The notes beneath the pieces are model-generated. The model saw only the letters and a list, made by a program, of their open reading frames with translations, did no database searches and was not told where the DNA came from. Positions 16,259-26,532 of a stretch of DNA of 64,000 nucleotides are shown one piece after another. The translations under genes were made by a program, and so were the position numbers. Source of the DNA: Desulfurivibrio sp044068625 (GTDB lineage: Bacteria; Desulfobacterota; Desulfobulbia; Desulfobulbales; Desulfurivibrionaceae); contig NZ_JBIPKH010000002.1 of the NCBI RefSeq assembly GCF_044068625.1, positions 1 to 64,000 on the forward strand, in the 5' to 3' direction. Every line of letters begins with the position of its first letter. Positions within the stretch are counted from its first letter, which is position 1.

Positions 16259-17110
16259 ATGAGACCCGGCTACAGTTGCATTATTCCCACCCGTGATCGC
16301 CGGGCCATGGTCCAGGAGGCGGTGGCGACGGTGCTGGCCCAGGAGCGGCCGGCCGCCGAGATCATCGTGGTCGACGATGGTTCCCGCGATGATACCATGG
16401 CCCGGCTGGCCGCCCGTTTCCCCCAGATCCGGCTGGTCCGTCTCGATGGCCGGGGACCGGGGCCGGCCCGCAATGCCGGGGTGGCGGCGGCTTCGGCCGA
16501 GGTGCTGATGTTTCTCGATTCCGACGACCATTGGCGCCCGGATCATGCCGGCCGGCTGCTGGCCGTTCTCGAACGGGGTTTCGCCGTGGCCTACGGTCCG
16601 ACCCATAATATTGATCAGGTCAGCGGCGGGGAATTTGCCATCCCAGCCCCGGGGGAGGAGATCGAGGGGGACTGTTTCGCCGCCCTGCTGCGCTGGTGTT
16701 TCCTGGTCCCCTCCTCGGTGGCCGTGACCCGGGCGGCCTTCCATCGCTGCGGCGGTTTCAGTTCGGGGGAGCTGGGGGAGGACTGGGTTTTTTTTCTGAA
16801 ACTGGCCGGAATTTATCCCTTCGGTTTTGCCGCCGGCCCACCGCTGACCACCCGCCGTTTGCACCGGGAGAGCCTTTGCCGACTGGTTGACCCGGACCGC
16901 CTGATTGCCGGCCTTCGCCATTTGGAAACTCTTTTTGACCCCGAGAGTGATGTGGGTAGACCCCTCTTGCCGCCGGAGCTTGCTCGCCGCCGCCAGGCCA
17001 GGGAGCGCTTTGCCGCCCTGGCCCGTTGGACCGAGGCCCGAGCCGGTGCGGCGGGCTGGGCCTCGATCCAGGAGTGGTATCTGGCCCTGCGGCGGGAGAA
17101 GATGGTGTGA
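16259..17110 (+). CDS. Family 2 glycosyltransferase
   Basis: A 283-residue GT-A fold glycosyltransferase. It starts with YSCIIPTRDR, then has IVVDDGSRDDT (nucleotide-binding Asp pair), RNAGVAAA and the metal-binding LDSDDHW (about residue 91). The second half has GGF and ED positions (ELGEDWVFF) expected for acceptor binding and the catalytic base. No membrane segment is seen. It lies at the end of the YcaO-JAMM unit and convergent with the HD-GYP gene 4 bp away. The acceptor is unknown; a single GT2 gene outside a polysaccharide cluster cannot be assigned to a pathway. Confidence 0.85.
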   Translation: MRPGYSCIIPTRDRRAMVQEAVATVLAQERPAAEIIVVDDGSRDDTMARLAARFPQIRLVRLDGRGPGPARNAGVAAASAEVLMFLDSDDHWRPDHAGRLLAVLERGFAVAYGPTHNIDQVSGGEFAIPAPGEEIEGDCFAALLRWCFLVPSSVAVTRAAFHRCGGFSSGELGEDWVFFLKLAGIYPFGFAAGPPLTTRRLHRESLCRLVDPDRLIAGLRHLETLFDPESDVGRPLLPPELARRRQARERFAALARWTEARAGAAGWASIQEWYLALRREKMV

Positions 17111-17114
17111 GCCG

Positions 17115-19412
17115 TTAGTCCGCTCCCGCTTCGCCGGCCAGCAGTTCCACCCTTTTCAGCTTGTCGATGGAATAACTCTCTTGATCGCTAAGGTTCAACT
17201 GCCTTACCTGGGGAACGATTCCCGTTCCGGTCAGGGAGGCGAAGGTTGTCAGCTTTTCCTGGTCCAATTCCTGGCCCGGTTCGGTGATGATAACGAAATC
17301 GTTGCCGTAAACCCTGAAAAGCATGGCCTCGGGGAAACGGCCTTGTAACTCATCGGCGAAAAGGCGGAGGATGGAGTTGCCCTGTTCCCAACCCTGTTCC
17401 TTGTTGAATTGGTTCAGGCCCTGGAGATGGCAGAAAGTCAGGGTCTGGAAGCGGGGCTCCTGCAGGGTGCTTTTAAGGTAGTTTTCGTTGTGGAGTCCGG
17501 TGAGCTGATCGCTGAAGAAGTAGGCAAAACGCTCCCGCTCCAGATCGTGGGTTGGGGCGCGGGTGATTCGGCACAGGCCGCGGTGGTCGGCGCAGAAAAG
17601 GTCCTGGGCGATCTCCCGGGGTGGTTTTTCCGGGGGGCGAGCGGTGGCCAGGGCGATTTTCGCCGCCGCCACCGCCTCCGGATGGAACTGGCGGCCGCTC
17701 TCCTGCTCCAGTTTGGCCAGGGCGCTGGCCACATCGCTGCGGGGTTGATAGATGCGGTTGGTGGTCATTGCGTCAAAAGCATCGGCCACGGCCAGGATGC
17801 GGGCGGCCAGGGGGATCTCTTCCCCGGCCAGATGGTCGGGGTAGCCGGTGCCGTCGTGCCGTTCGTGATGATGGAGAACGATTTCGGCCAGATCCTGATA
17901 GATCGCGACCCCGGTCAGCATCTCGTAACCGGCCACGGCGTGCAGCCGGATCAGGTCTTTTTCCAGGGGGGTGAACTGGCCCGGTTTGAGAAGAATGGCG
18001 TCGGGAGTGGCGATTTTGCCGATATCATGGAGGATGGCCGCCTGGGCCAGACGTTCGATCGCCGGCTGGGCCAGCCCCATCTGTTCGGCGATCCGCCGGC
18101 TGTAGTCGGCCACCCGTTCGGTGTGGCCGGCGGTGTAGGTGTCCCGTTGTTCGATCATGTTGACGAAGGTGAGGATGGTCTGTTCGTAGCTGGCGTTGCG
18201 TTCGGCGGTGAGGCGGCTTAACTCCTCCCGGTGGCGGAAGGAGGCGATGGCAAAGCCCAGATCTCCCGACAGCTCCTCCAGCATGGTGATCTCCTCCGGT
18301 TCAAACCCCTCCGGGCGCCAGGTGTAAACCACCAGCACTCCCAGGGGAGATTGGCTGCTGCCCGGACGCAGGGGCAGGGCGATTACCTGCTGAAAACCGG
18401 CGATCACCTCCGAATCCCGCCAGGGGGGCAGTTCCTGGGGATAGTGGGAGCGGGTTGCGATGATGACCTTGTTTTCCCGGCCACTGCGGGCCGCCGGATG
18501 GAGATGGAAGGGGGAGCGGCGGTCGTTGAGGTCGTAGGGCGGGGCGGCCAGTGGCGCTTGGGCGGCGGTGAGGAGATTTCGCGCCCCGGAGTGATAAACG
18601 GCGCTGATTGCTCCCTCCTTCAGCAGACCCAACCAGCAGAACCGGTACTGGCCGTGGCGAACAAACCTGGCGCAGGCCTGGGTAAGCAGGGCCTCCAGGT
18701 CGGGGGAGGTCAGCAGCAGACCGTTGATGTCGGAGACGGTACCCATGATCTCCCGCAGATAGATCTCCAGGTCGAGCAACTCGGCGATCTCCCCGGTCCG
18801 GGCTCGAACCCTCCCCTCCAGGGAGCGATTCAGTGCGGCCAACTCCGTCTCCGCCAGCCGCCGTCGGGTGATCTCCTGTTCCAGAGGTCTGATGGCCAGC
18901 AGGCGGAAGATGAACCACAGGCTGGCCCCCAGGGCGGCGGAGATGAAGAGGGAGGCCAGCAGCAGTCGGTTACGGAGCTGGGCCAGGATCAGTTCCGTTT
19001 GGGCGTAATCCTTTTCCAGGCGCAGGGTCAGAAGATGGCGGCCGGTGAACTCGATATTTCTCTCCAGCAGCAAACGATGGGGTGAGGTGGTTGGGCGTTT
19101 GAATTCAGTCAGGAGATGGCCTTGGGGGGTGATCGCCTCAAAACGTACCACCTCGATATTGTTGATGCCCCACTGGTGGATAAATTGTTCGATGTCGGCA
19201 AAACGGTAGCGAAGCAGGGGCTCGGTCATGAAGGTGGCGGCCTGTTCCAGTTCCACCGCGGCCTGGGCCTCGGTGTTCCGGAGCAGGCTCTGGCGCTGCT
19301 GTTTCAGGACCACCAGGTCAATTATGGTCAGGCTGGCCAGCATCAGCGCCACCAGGGCGATGATTACCCGGTTGTAGGAAAAGCGGGAAGCGGCGGGCCG
19401 GGCTGGACTCAT
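17115..19412 (-). CDS. Membrane GAF/HD-GYP cyclic di-GMP phosphodiesterase with degenerate GGDEF tail
   Basis: A 765-residue signalling protein. A helix at about 15-36, a periplasmic segment (37-150) and a second helix (151-172) form a sensor module, followed by a coiled coil (180-215). A GAF domain spans about 230-390. The HD-GYP domain (about 405-590) is intact: HDIGK at 462-466 and HHERHDGTGYP at 515-525, predicting hydrolysis of cyclic di-GMP. The last 145 residues look like a GGDEF domain whose active site reads YGNDF (702-706), so it probably does not synthesise cyclic di-GMP. The ATG overlaps the stop of the PhnD-like gene by 4 nt, so the periplasmic binding protein is the likely input. 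Confidence 0.9.
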   Translation of the reverse strand: MSPARPAASRFSYNRVIIALVALMLASLTIIDLVVLKQQRQSLLRNTEAQAAVELEQAATFMTEPLLRYRFADIEQFIHQWGINNIEVVRFEAITPQGHLLTEFKRPTTSPHRLLLERNIEFTGRHLLTLRLEKDYAQTELILAQLRNRLLLASLFISAALGASLWFIFRLLAIRPLEQEITRRRLAETELAALNRSLEGRVRARTGEIAELLDLEIYLREIMGTVSDINGLLLTSPDLEALLTQACARFVRHGQYRFCWLGLLKEGAISAVYHSGARNLLTAAQAPLAAPPYDLNDRRSPFHLHPAARSGRENKVIIATRSHYPQELPPWRDSEVIAGFQQVIALPLRPGSSQSPLGVLVVYTWRPEGFEPEEITMLEELSGDLGFAIASFRHREELSRLTAERNASYEQTILTFVNMIEQRDTYTAGHTERVADYSRRIAEQMGLAQPAIERLAQAAILHDIGKIATPDAILLKPGQFTPLEKDLIRLHAVAGYEMLTGVAIYQDLAEIVLHHHERHDGTGYPDHLAGEEIPLAARILAVADAFDAMTTNRIYQPRSDVASALAKLEQESGRQFHPEAVAAAKIALATARPPEKPPREIAQDLFCADHRGLCRITRAPTHDLERERFAYFFSDQLTGLHNENYLKSTLQEPRFQTLTFCHLQGLNQFNKEQGWEQGNSILRLFADELQGRFPEAMLFRVYGNDFVIITEPGQELDQEKLTTFASLTGTGIVPQVRQLNLSDQESYSIDKLKRVELLAGEAGAD

Positions 19413-20242
19413 GGGGCCGCTTCCGTGATGATTCGGCGGAGATCATCGTAATCACCGTCCTCCACCGGTAGCAGGCCGGTGGCCGAGTCCTCCAGGGCCC
19501 TCAGCAGTTCAGCCTTGTCGGGCAACTGGTTGATGGCCAGCAGGGCCTGGCGCAGCCGGGTCACCAGTTCCGGCGGCAGATCCTTCCGGGTCAGGAAAAG
19601 GTGGTTGGGGATTTCCGGGGTTTGGGCCAAGATTTTCAGGCCCCGGGGCTGGTAGACGGCGTACACCTCCTGCTTGACGGCTCCGGCGTCAAAGTAGCCC
19701 CCCAGCACCGCCAGGGCCACATCATGGTGGGAGCCCAGGAAATCGTGGTGGGCCAGGTCATGGAGGTTGATGCCGGCGGCCCTGAGCATGGCCCGGGGGA
19801 CCACATGGCTCATGGTGGAATTGATGTCGCCGAAGGCGAAACTTTTACCCCTGAGAGCGTTCAGGGTCTGGATGGGGGAGTCGGCCCGGGTTATGATCAT
19901 GCCGTGGAATTGGGCCGTACCCTCCACCTCCAGCATGGCCAGCAGCGGTTTGGGTCCGTACTGCCTGGTGAGATTGACATAGCTCACCGGCCCCAGGTAG
20001 GCGATATCGGCGAGATCGCGGCCTGCCAGCTCCAGATGGGCCTGATAGCTGCGCTGGACCCGAATTTCCACCGGTCGGTCCAACTCCCGACTGAGATATT
20101 GGGTGAGGGGGAGAAAGCGGCTGGTCAGTTCGGTGGCCGGCAGGTAGGGGTGGACCCAGAGGGTGAGGGGGTCGTCGGCCAGGGCGACCCCGGCTCCCAG
20201 CCAGCACCAGATCAGCAGAAAAATAAACGGTTTGCCCGGCAT
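19409..20242 (-). CDS. Periplasmic PhnD-like substrate-binding protein
   Basis: A 277-residue protein of the phosphate/phosphonate-binding PhnD superfamily. The ATG at 20242 is preceded by GGAGGG at a good distance; upstream extension adds sequence with no signal peptide. The N-terminus is a signal peptide (KPFIFLLIWCWLGAGVALA, cleavage near residue 22). Landmarks are AYLGPVSYVNL, GKSFAFGDINSTMSH and a GGYFDAGAVKQEVY hinge, as in PhnD proteins. No ABC permease or ATPase is encoded nearby. It is translationally coupled to the HD-GYP gene, so it probably acts as a ligand-sensing partner of that protein rather than in uptake. Confidence 0.85.
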   Translation of the reverse strand: MPGKPFIFLLIWCWLGAGVALADDPLTLWVHPYLPATELTSRFLPLTQYLSRELDRPVEIRVQRSYQAHLELAGRDLADIAYLGPVSYVNLTRQYGPKPLLAMLEVEGTAQFHGMIITRADSPIQTLNALRGKSFAFGDINSTMSHVVPRAMLRAAGINLHDLAHHDFLGSHHDVALAVLGGYFDAGAVKQEVYAVYQPRGLKILAQTPEIPNHLFLTRKDLPPELVTRLRQALLAINQLPDKAELLRALEDSATGLLPVEDGDYDDLRRIITEAAP

Positions 20243-20296
20243 TCTGGTTCCCTCCACTTGGTGATACTGCGGTGAAAGTTCATTAACCTTTCCCGA

Positions 20297-20325
20297 ACTA
20301 TAGCATCCTGCCCCGATGGCTGCAA
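20297..20325 (-). promoter_or_regulatory. Candidate sigma-70 promoter for PhnD/HD-GYP operon
   Basis: On the minus strand TTGCAG (-35) and TATAGT (-10) are separated by exactly 17 bp, about 55 bp upstream of the PhnD-like start codon. It lies between the cardiolipin synthase stop and the PhnD-like gene, which would give the sensor operon its own promoter. Confidence 0.4.
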
Positions 20326-20334
20326 TCGACCCGG

Positions 20335-21510
20335 CTAAGGCTTGCCCTGGCTGAACCGCTCCAGCCACAGCTCGATCCGCCCCCAGAAACGTTCCTGGAG
20401 GTGGCGGTACCAGGGGCGGTGCCGCCATTGGCCGCTGAAAACCTCCTGGCTCTGGGCGAAATTCCGCTCAAACAGAGCAACCAATTGGTCGTTCAGGCCC
20501 CGATCGGCGGTCTCCTGATTGGCCTCCAGATTCCAGCGAAAATTCCAGCGATCGATGTTGCTGGAGCCGATGGAGGCCCAGTTGTCGCAGAGCAGCAGCT
20601 TGGCATGGAGGAAACGGGGCTGGTATTCGAAGATCCGAACCCCGGCGGCCAGCAGTTTATGGTAATAACGGCGGCCGGCATGGCGCACGCTGGGGTGATC
20701 GGTGTGCGGGCCAGGCAGCAGCAGGCGCACGTCGCAGCCCCGGCGAGCCGCCTGATAAAGGCGGCGGCGGATTTTCCAGGAGGGGATGAAGTAGGCGCTG
20801 GCGATCCAGATCCGCCTCTCGGCAGTGCGCAGTTGTTTGAGGAGGGAACGCTTAATTTCCATCCGGACGGGGTTGTTGAGGGTAACCCGGCCCTTGCCGG
20901 CATGGCCGGCCCCCAGTTCCTGATCGGGTCTTGGCAGGCTTACGGCCGGTTTCAGGGGCAGCGGGGTAACTTTGCCGCCCCTGGTGTGATTCCAGAGCTG
21001 GGCAAAGGCGGTATGCCAGTCGCCGACGCAGGGGCCGCGCACTGCCAGCATCAGGTCATGCCAGGGCAGGGGGTGGCCGGGGGCGAATTCGTCGGTGATG
21101 CCGGCGCCGCCGGTGTAGGCCACCTGATTGTCCACCACCATTAATTTGCGATGGTCGCGCCACAGGTTGCGCCGCAATTTGCCGTAGCGCAGGGGGTTGT
21201 AAAAGGTCAGATGCACCCCGGCGGCCAGCAGGGATCGGCGGTCGGCCTGGTTCAACTTTTGGGCTCCGAAGTCGTCGACCAGGAGATATACCCCGACCCC
21301 GCGGGTGGCGCTGGCGGTGAGGGCCGCAATAAATTCACCGGCGATGGTGCCAGACTCGAAAAGGTACATCTCCAGCAGCACGTAGTGGCGAGCCCCCCGG
21401 ATGGAGGCCAGCATGGCCGGAAAGAAATTTTCGCCATCAACCAGCAGCTGAAAGTGGTTGCCGCCGCGCCAGGGAAAACGTTGCCGATGGATGGGGAAGG
21501 GGGTCTGCAT
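20335..21510 (-). CDS. Cardiolipin synthase, ClsB-like phospholipase D family
   Basis: A 391-residue phospholipase-D superfamily protein with two HKD motifs, HRKLMVVD in the first half and HAKLLLCD in the second, each followed by the usual G-G/S-N region (YTGGAGI and GSSNID). There is no N-terminal membrane anchor, which matches ClsB rather than ClsA. ClsB enzymes join phosphatidylglycerol to a second phospholipid to make cardiolipin at the inner membrane. It lies upstream of the PhnD/HD-GYP pair on the same strand with a 92-bp gap. The pssA gene on the other side is also a phospholipid gene and is divergent. Confidence 0.85.
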   Translation of the reverse strand: MQTPFPIHRQRFPWRGGNHFQLLVDGENFFPAMLASIRGARHYVLLEMYLFESGTIAGEFIAALTASATRGVGVYLLVDDFGAQKLNQADRRSLLAAGVHLTFYNPLRYGKLRRNLWRDHRKLMVVDNQVAYTGGAGITDEFAPGHPLPWHDLMLAVRGPCVGDWHTAFAQLWNHTRGGKVTPLPLKPAVSLPRPDQELGAGHAGKGRVTLNNPVRMEIKRSLLKQLRTAERRIWIASAYFIPSWKIRRRLYQAARRGCDVRLLLPGPHTDHPSVRHAGRRYYHKLLAAGVRIFEYQPRFLHAKLLLCDNWASIGSSNIDRWNFRWNLEANQETADRGLNDQLVALFERNFAQSQEVFSGQWRHRPWYRHLQERFWGRIELWLERFSQGKP

Positions 21511-21835
21511 CTTGGCCGGATATCATCTGCGGCAAGCGAAAAGTGCCTGGTTATGTGGTGTTGCGACCGGGAATCCCTTCTCGGCACAAAGCTTATTATT
21601 CCGGTACTTTTTGTTGAGTGCAAGCGCTTTTAGCGCTGTGGTCGCCGATCATTGACAGCCACCCCTGGCGCAATTACTTTTCCCGTTTCGATTTAGTGGG
21701 AAATTTAGTAGTGTAACTGGGATATTCAAGGCGAGAACCAGCGGGGCAGGCCACCGCCGGCAGATCAGTCCGCCGGGTTTTGTCCCGCTGTTCTTTGTAG
21801 GGAACCCATTGCAGAGGAGGCCGGCACGGTCGCCA
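21511..21835. other. 325-bp divergent intergenic region between cls and pssA
   Basis: No gene or RNA is recognised here. A possible sigma-70 promoter for pssA has TTGACA at 21652-21657, a 17-bp spacer and TACTTT at 21675-21680. AGGAGG at 21815-21820 lies 15 bp before the chosen pssA ATG, which is longer than usual. The remaining sequence shows only short imperfect repeats (for example GCGCTTTTAGCGC at 21623-21635). Confidence 0.4.
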
Positions 21836-22726
21836 ATGAGTAGCAGACGCAGACGATATTTCGGACCCAAGGGAGCACTGCCCGGCAAGGGCCGAATCAA
21901 CATGCTGCCCAGCATTCTGACCACCATCAGCCTGTTCAGCGGATTTTACGCCATCGTGGCGGCGATCAACCACCAGTTTTTCCACGCGGCGGTGGCGATC
22001 ATCATCGCCGGGGTGTTTGATGGCCTGGATGGGCGGGTGGCCCGGCTCACCGGTACCGCCAGCCGTTTCGGGGAGGAGTACGATTCCCTTTGCGACCTGG
22101 TGGCCTTTGGGGTGGCCCCGGCCATCCTGGCTTATCAGTGGGTGCTTTTTTCCTACGGCCGTTACGGCTGGCTGGCCGCCTTTCTTTACGTGGCCACCAC
22201 CGCCCTGCGCCTGGCCCGCTTCAACTCCCAGCCCCCGGGCGATGAGAGCAAAAACTTCACCGGGCTGCCCTGTCCGGCCGCCGGGGGGATGATTGCCACC
22301 TCCTACCTGTTCTGCCACTTTTTTGATATTGGCGGCAGGGTGATGGAGATCATGGTGATGGTGGCGGTCTACCTGCTCTCCTATCTGATGGTCAGCTCGA
22401 TCTCCTATCAGAGCTTCAAGCACCCGGAAACCCAGCGCAAAAAGGTTTTCCAGATGATGGTGGGCCTGGTCGTGCTGATCATGGTTCTGGCCACCGAACC
22501 CAGGGTCACCCTTTTTCTGCTGGCCTTGATCTACGTGCTGTCCGGGCCGCTGGCGGCGGCTTACCGGTTGATGGCTCCGGTGAAAAGGGTTGAACCGGAG
22601 CCGGAACAGACTGCTCCCGCTGGTTCAGCTTCGTCGGCTCCAGCCGGATCGGAGCTGGAGCCGGAGCCGGATGTGGAGGTGGAGATCTCCCCGGCGGCCG
22701 ATAAACGGACCCAGCAGGAAAAGTAA
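21836..22726 (+). CDS. pssA: CDP-diacylglycerol--serine O-phosphatidyltransferase
   Basis: A 296-residue integral membrane enzyme that makes phosphatidylserine from CDP-diacylglycerol and L-serine. The CDP-alcohol phosphotransferase motif DGxxARx8Gx3Dx3D is complete in DGLDGRVARLTGTASRFGEE followed by the two aspartates of YDSLCD. Around eight helices follow. The first 20 residues are strongly basic (SSRRRRYFGPKG), and the last 45 are an acidic Glu/Pro-rich extension (EPEPEQTAP, ELEPEPDVEVEI) not needed for the fold. The ATG at 21836 is preferred over an upstream TTG. leuA follows 64 bp later, an adjacency seen in other bacteria. Confidence 0.92.
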   Translation: MSSRRRRYFGPKGALPGKGRINMLPSILTTISLFSGFYAIVAAINHQFFHAAVAIIIAGVFDGLDGRVARLTGTASRFGEEYDSLCDLVAFGVAPAILAYQWVLFSYGRYGWLAAFLYVATTALRLARFNSQPPGDESKNFTGLPCPAAGGMIATSYLFCHFFDIGGRVMEIMVMVAVYLLSYLMVSSISYQSFKHPETQRKKVFQMMVGLVVLIMVLATEPRVTLFLLALIYVLSGPLAAAYRLMAPVKRVEPEPEQTAPAGSASSAPAGSELEPEPDVEVEISPAADKRTQQEK

Positions 22727-22790
22727 AAAAAAACCACGGACGCGGCCCGGATGGCGTGTCCGGGCAATTTATAGATGGGAGCAAGCAAAA

Positions 22791-24323
22791 ATGTCCGAGA
22801 AAATTTTTATCTTCGATACCACCCTGCGCGACGGCGAGCAGTCACCGGGCGCCACCATGAATATCCATGAAAAGTTTCGTCTGGCCCAGCAGCTGGTCAA
22901 GCTGCGGGTGGATGTGATCGAGGCCGGTTTTCCCGCCGCCTCGCCGGGCGATTTCGAGTGCGTGAAGAATATCGCCGACAATATCCGGGGCGCCCAGATC
23001 GCCGCCCTGTGCCGCTGCAACGTCAAGGATATCGATACCGCCTGGCAGGCCATCAAGAACGGGGAAAATCCCCGGATCCACACCTTCCTGGCCACCTCGC
23101 CGATCCATATGCAGCATAAGCTGCGACTCACCCCCGAACAGGTGCTGGAGAAGGCCACCGCCATGGTGGCCCATGCCGCCCGCTACACCAGTAACGTCGA
23201 GTTTTCAGCCGAGGATGCCTCCCGCAGCGATCTTGATTTCGTCTGCCGGGTGTTCGAGGCGGTGATCCAGGCCGGGGCCACCACCCTCAACTTCCCCGAT
23301 ACCACCGGATACGCCCTGCCCGATGAGTATGGGGCCCAGATTCGTTATCTGATGGAGCATATCCCCAGTATCGACCAGGCGGTCTTGAGCGTTCACTGCC
23401 ACAACGATCTGGGGCTGGCGGTGGCCAACTCCCTGGCGGCGATCAATAACGGGGCCCGCCAGGTGGAGTGCACCATCAACGGGCTGGGGGAGCGGGCCGG
23501 CAACACCGCCATGGAAGAGGTGGTGATGATTCTGCGCACCCGGGCCGAGCGGGCCGGGCTGCATACCGATATCGTCACCGAGCATATTTACCCCACCAGC
23601 CGGCTGGTCAGCACCATCACCGGCATGCCGGTGCAGCCCAACAAGGCCATTGTCGGGGCCAACGCCTTTCTCCATGAGTCGGGCATCCACCAGGATGGGG
23701 TACTCAAGGAGCGCAGCACCTACGAGATCATCAACCCCAAAGATGTGGGGATCTCCACCAGCAATATCGTGCTGGGCAAGCACTCCGGCCGCCACGCCCT
23801 GCGGGACAAAGTGGCCGAGATGGGCTACAGCAGCCTGAGCGAAGATGAGCTCAACCGGGTATTCGCCCGCTTCAAGGTGGTGGCCGACCTCAAGAAGGAG
23901 ATGTTCGAGGAGGACCTGGAGGCGATCATCATGGATGAGGTGCTGCGGGTGCCGGAATCATTCAAGCTGCTCCATCTGGGGGCGATGAGCGGCAGCCGCT
24001 CCCTGCCCACCGCGGCGGTGAAGCTGCTGGTGGCAGGCGAGGAGAAGGAGACCGCCTCCCTGGGGATCGGCCCCATCGACGCCACCTTCCGGGCCATCGC
24101 CCAGCTCACCGGCACCACCAGCAAGCTCCTCTATTTCTCGGTGAGCTCGATCACCGGCGGGACCGACGCCCAGGGGGAAGTGATGGTGCGGATTGAAGAC
24201 AACGGCAAGGTGGTGGTGGGCCAGGGGGCCGACCCCGATATTATCACCGCCGCCGCCAAAGCCTACCTTACAGGTTTAAATCGCCTGGAATACTTGAAAA
24301 AAGAGAGCAAAAGGAGCGAGTAG
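22791..24323 (+). CDS. leuA: 2-isopropylmalate synthase
   Basis: A 510-residue enzyme catalysing the first committed step of leucine synthesis, condensing acetyl-CoA with 2-oxoisovalerate. It starts IFDTTLRDGEQSPG, the HMGL-like barrel signature with metal and substrate residues, and has SVHCHNDLGLAVANS with the HxH metal ligands, then FLHESGIHQDG. The C-terminal 120 residues are the allosteric LeuA domain, so leucine feedback is expected. The ATG at 22791 is chosen because the preceding frame is the spacer after pssA. asd starts 5 bp after its stop. The leuCD genes are 31 kb away, so leucine genes are split. Confidence 0.95.
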   Translation: MSEKIFIFDTTLRDGEQSPGATMNIHEKFRLAQQLVKLRVDVIEAGFPAASPGDFECVKNIADNIRGAQIAALCRCNVKDIDTAWQAIKNGENPRIHTFLATSPIHMQHKLRLTPEQVLEKATAMVAHAARYTSNVEFSAEDASRSDLDFVCRVFEAVIQAGATTLNFPDTTGYALPDEYGAQIRYLMEHIPSIDQAVLSVHCHNDLGLAVANSLAAINNGARQVECTINGLGERAGNTAMEEVVMILRTRAERAGLHTDIVTEHIYPTSRLVSTITGMPVQPNKAIVGANAFLHESGIHQDGVLKERSTYEIINPKDVGISTSNIVLGKHSGRHALRDKVAEMGYSSLSEDELNRVFARFKVVADLKKEMFEEDLEAIIMDEVLRVPESFKLLHLGAMSGSRSLPTAAVKLLVAGEEKETASLGIGPIDATFRAIAQLTGTTSKLLYFSVSSITGGTDAQGEVMVRIEDNGKVVVGQGADPDIITAAAKAYLTGLNRLEYLKKESKRSE

Positions 24324-24327
24324 TCAA

Positions 24328-25353
<1,026 letters not shown>

Positions 25354-25399
25354 TGTTGTGGCATGGAACAAGGCCCGTCGCGGTTGGTGCCAGCAGGCG

Positions 25400-25990
25400 A
25401 TGCGGATAATCGGCGGTTCCTGCCGGGGGCGGCGGCTGCTGGCGCCGGGCCAGCACTTTGCCCGTCAGGTTCGGCCCACTTCCGATCGGGCCCGGGAGGG
25501 ATTGTTCAATATCATCCGGGAGGGGGTGGCCGGGGCCAAGGTCCTCGATCTTTTTGCCGGCACCGGCGCCCTGGGGCTGGAAGCCTTGAGCCGGGGCGCC
25601 GATTCGGCCCTCTTTGTGGAGCATGAACCCCAGGTTTACGGACTGCTGGTCCGTAACCTGGAGCTTTGTCGCTTTACCGATCCAGTGGCCCGGGCCGTTC
25701 GCCGTGATTGCAGCGGCAGCTTAACTTTCCTCGGTAATCTGGCTCCAGCCGGTGGTTTCAATCTGGTCATGGCCGATCCCCCCTATGGCCGAGGTTTGGC
25801 CGCCGGGGTTTTAGGCGAGCTTGCCGCCCTGTTCTCCCAGGGGGCGGGGCTGGCGGCCGGAGCCCTGGTTGTCCTGGAGACCGGTCGGGGAGAAAAGTTG
25901 CCGCCGGAGGAGGGAAAACTGCGGGTGATCAAGGAACCGCGTCGCTATGGCGAGGCGCTGTTTCACTTTTACCAAGCGGAGGAACTCTGA
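25400..25990 (+). CDS. rsmD: 16S rRNA (guanine(966)-N2)-methyltransferase
   Basis: A 196-residue SAM-dependent methyltransferase. It starts MRIIGGSCRGRRL, the canonical RsmD beginning, which decides the start at 25400 over a longer frame. Motif I is VLDLFAGTGALGLEALSRGA, and the catalytic motif is DPPYG. RsmD methylates G966 of 16S rRNA in the 30S subunit. coaD starts 4 bp after its stop; rsmD-coaD is a common bacterial pair. Confidence 0.95.
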   Translation: MRIIGGSCRGRRLLAPGQHFARQVRPTSDRAREGLFNIIREGVAGAKVLDLFAGTGALGLEALSRGADSALFVEHEPQVYGLLVRNLELCRFTDPVARAVRRDCSGSLTFLGNLAPAGGFNLVMADPPYGRGLAAGVLGELAALFSQGAGLAAGALVVLETGRGEKLPPEEGKLRVIKEPRRYGEALFHFYQAEEL

Positions 25991-25994
25991 GCCC

Positions 25995-26516
25995 ATGAGC
26001 AGTTATGAACCCCTGGTGCGGGAAAAAACCAAGGCCCGAATCGCCGTTTATCCCGGCACCTTCGATCCCATCACCATGGGTCATCTCGACATCATCCAGC
26101 GGGGCTTGACCCTTTTTGATAAAATCATTGTGGGGATAGCCAAAAATCCCAGCAAACAGCCCCTCTTTGAGCTGGAAGAGCGCAAGGAGATGATCCGGGC
26201 CTGCTTCGGTCCCGATGAAGAGAGGGTGGAGGTGGACGAGGTTTCCGGCCTGCTGGTGGATTATGCCTACCGGCGGGGAGCCATGGCCCTGATCCGGGGT
26301 TTGCGGGCGGTTTCCGATTTTGACTATGAGTTTCAGTTGGCCCTGATGAACCGGCGGATCGAACGGGAGGTGGAGACGGTTTTTCTGATGACCGGTTTTC
26401 GCTGGATCTATATCAGCTCCAGCATCATCAAGGATGCGGCCCGTCACGGCGGCGACGTCGGAGGTTTGGTGCCGGATCATGTCTGCGAGCGTCTGCGCGA
26501 ACGTTTTATGACCTAG
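25995..26516 (+). CDS. coaD: Phosphopantetheine adenylyltransferase
   Basis: A 173-residue nucleotidyltransferase catalysing the penultimate step of coenzyme A synthesis. The motif YPGTFDPITMGHLDII carries the T/HxGH ATP-binding signature, RGLRAVSDFDYEFQ is the substrate loop, and SSSIIKDAARHGGDV is the C-terminal ISSS-type motif. A 14-residue N-terminal extension precedes the usual start near IAVYPG. The other CoA gene, coaBC, is about 11 kb away on the opposite strand. Confidence 0.96.
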   Translation: MSSYEPLVREKTKARIAVYPGTFDPITMGHLDIIQRGLTLFDKIIVGIAKNPSKQPLFELEERKEMIRACFGPDEERVEVDEVSGLLVDYAYRRGAMALIRGLRAVSDFDYEFQLALMNRRIEREVETVFLMTGFRWIYISSSIIKDAARHGGDVGGLVPDHVCERLRERFMT

Positions 26517-26532
26517 TTGGGGGTGTCCGGTT

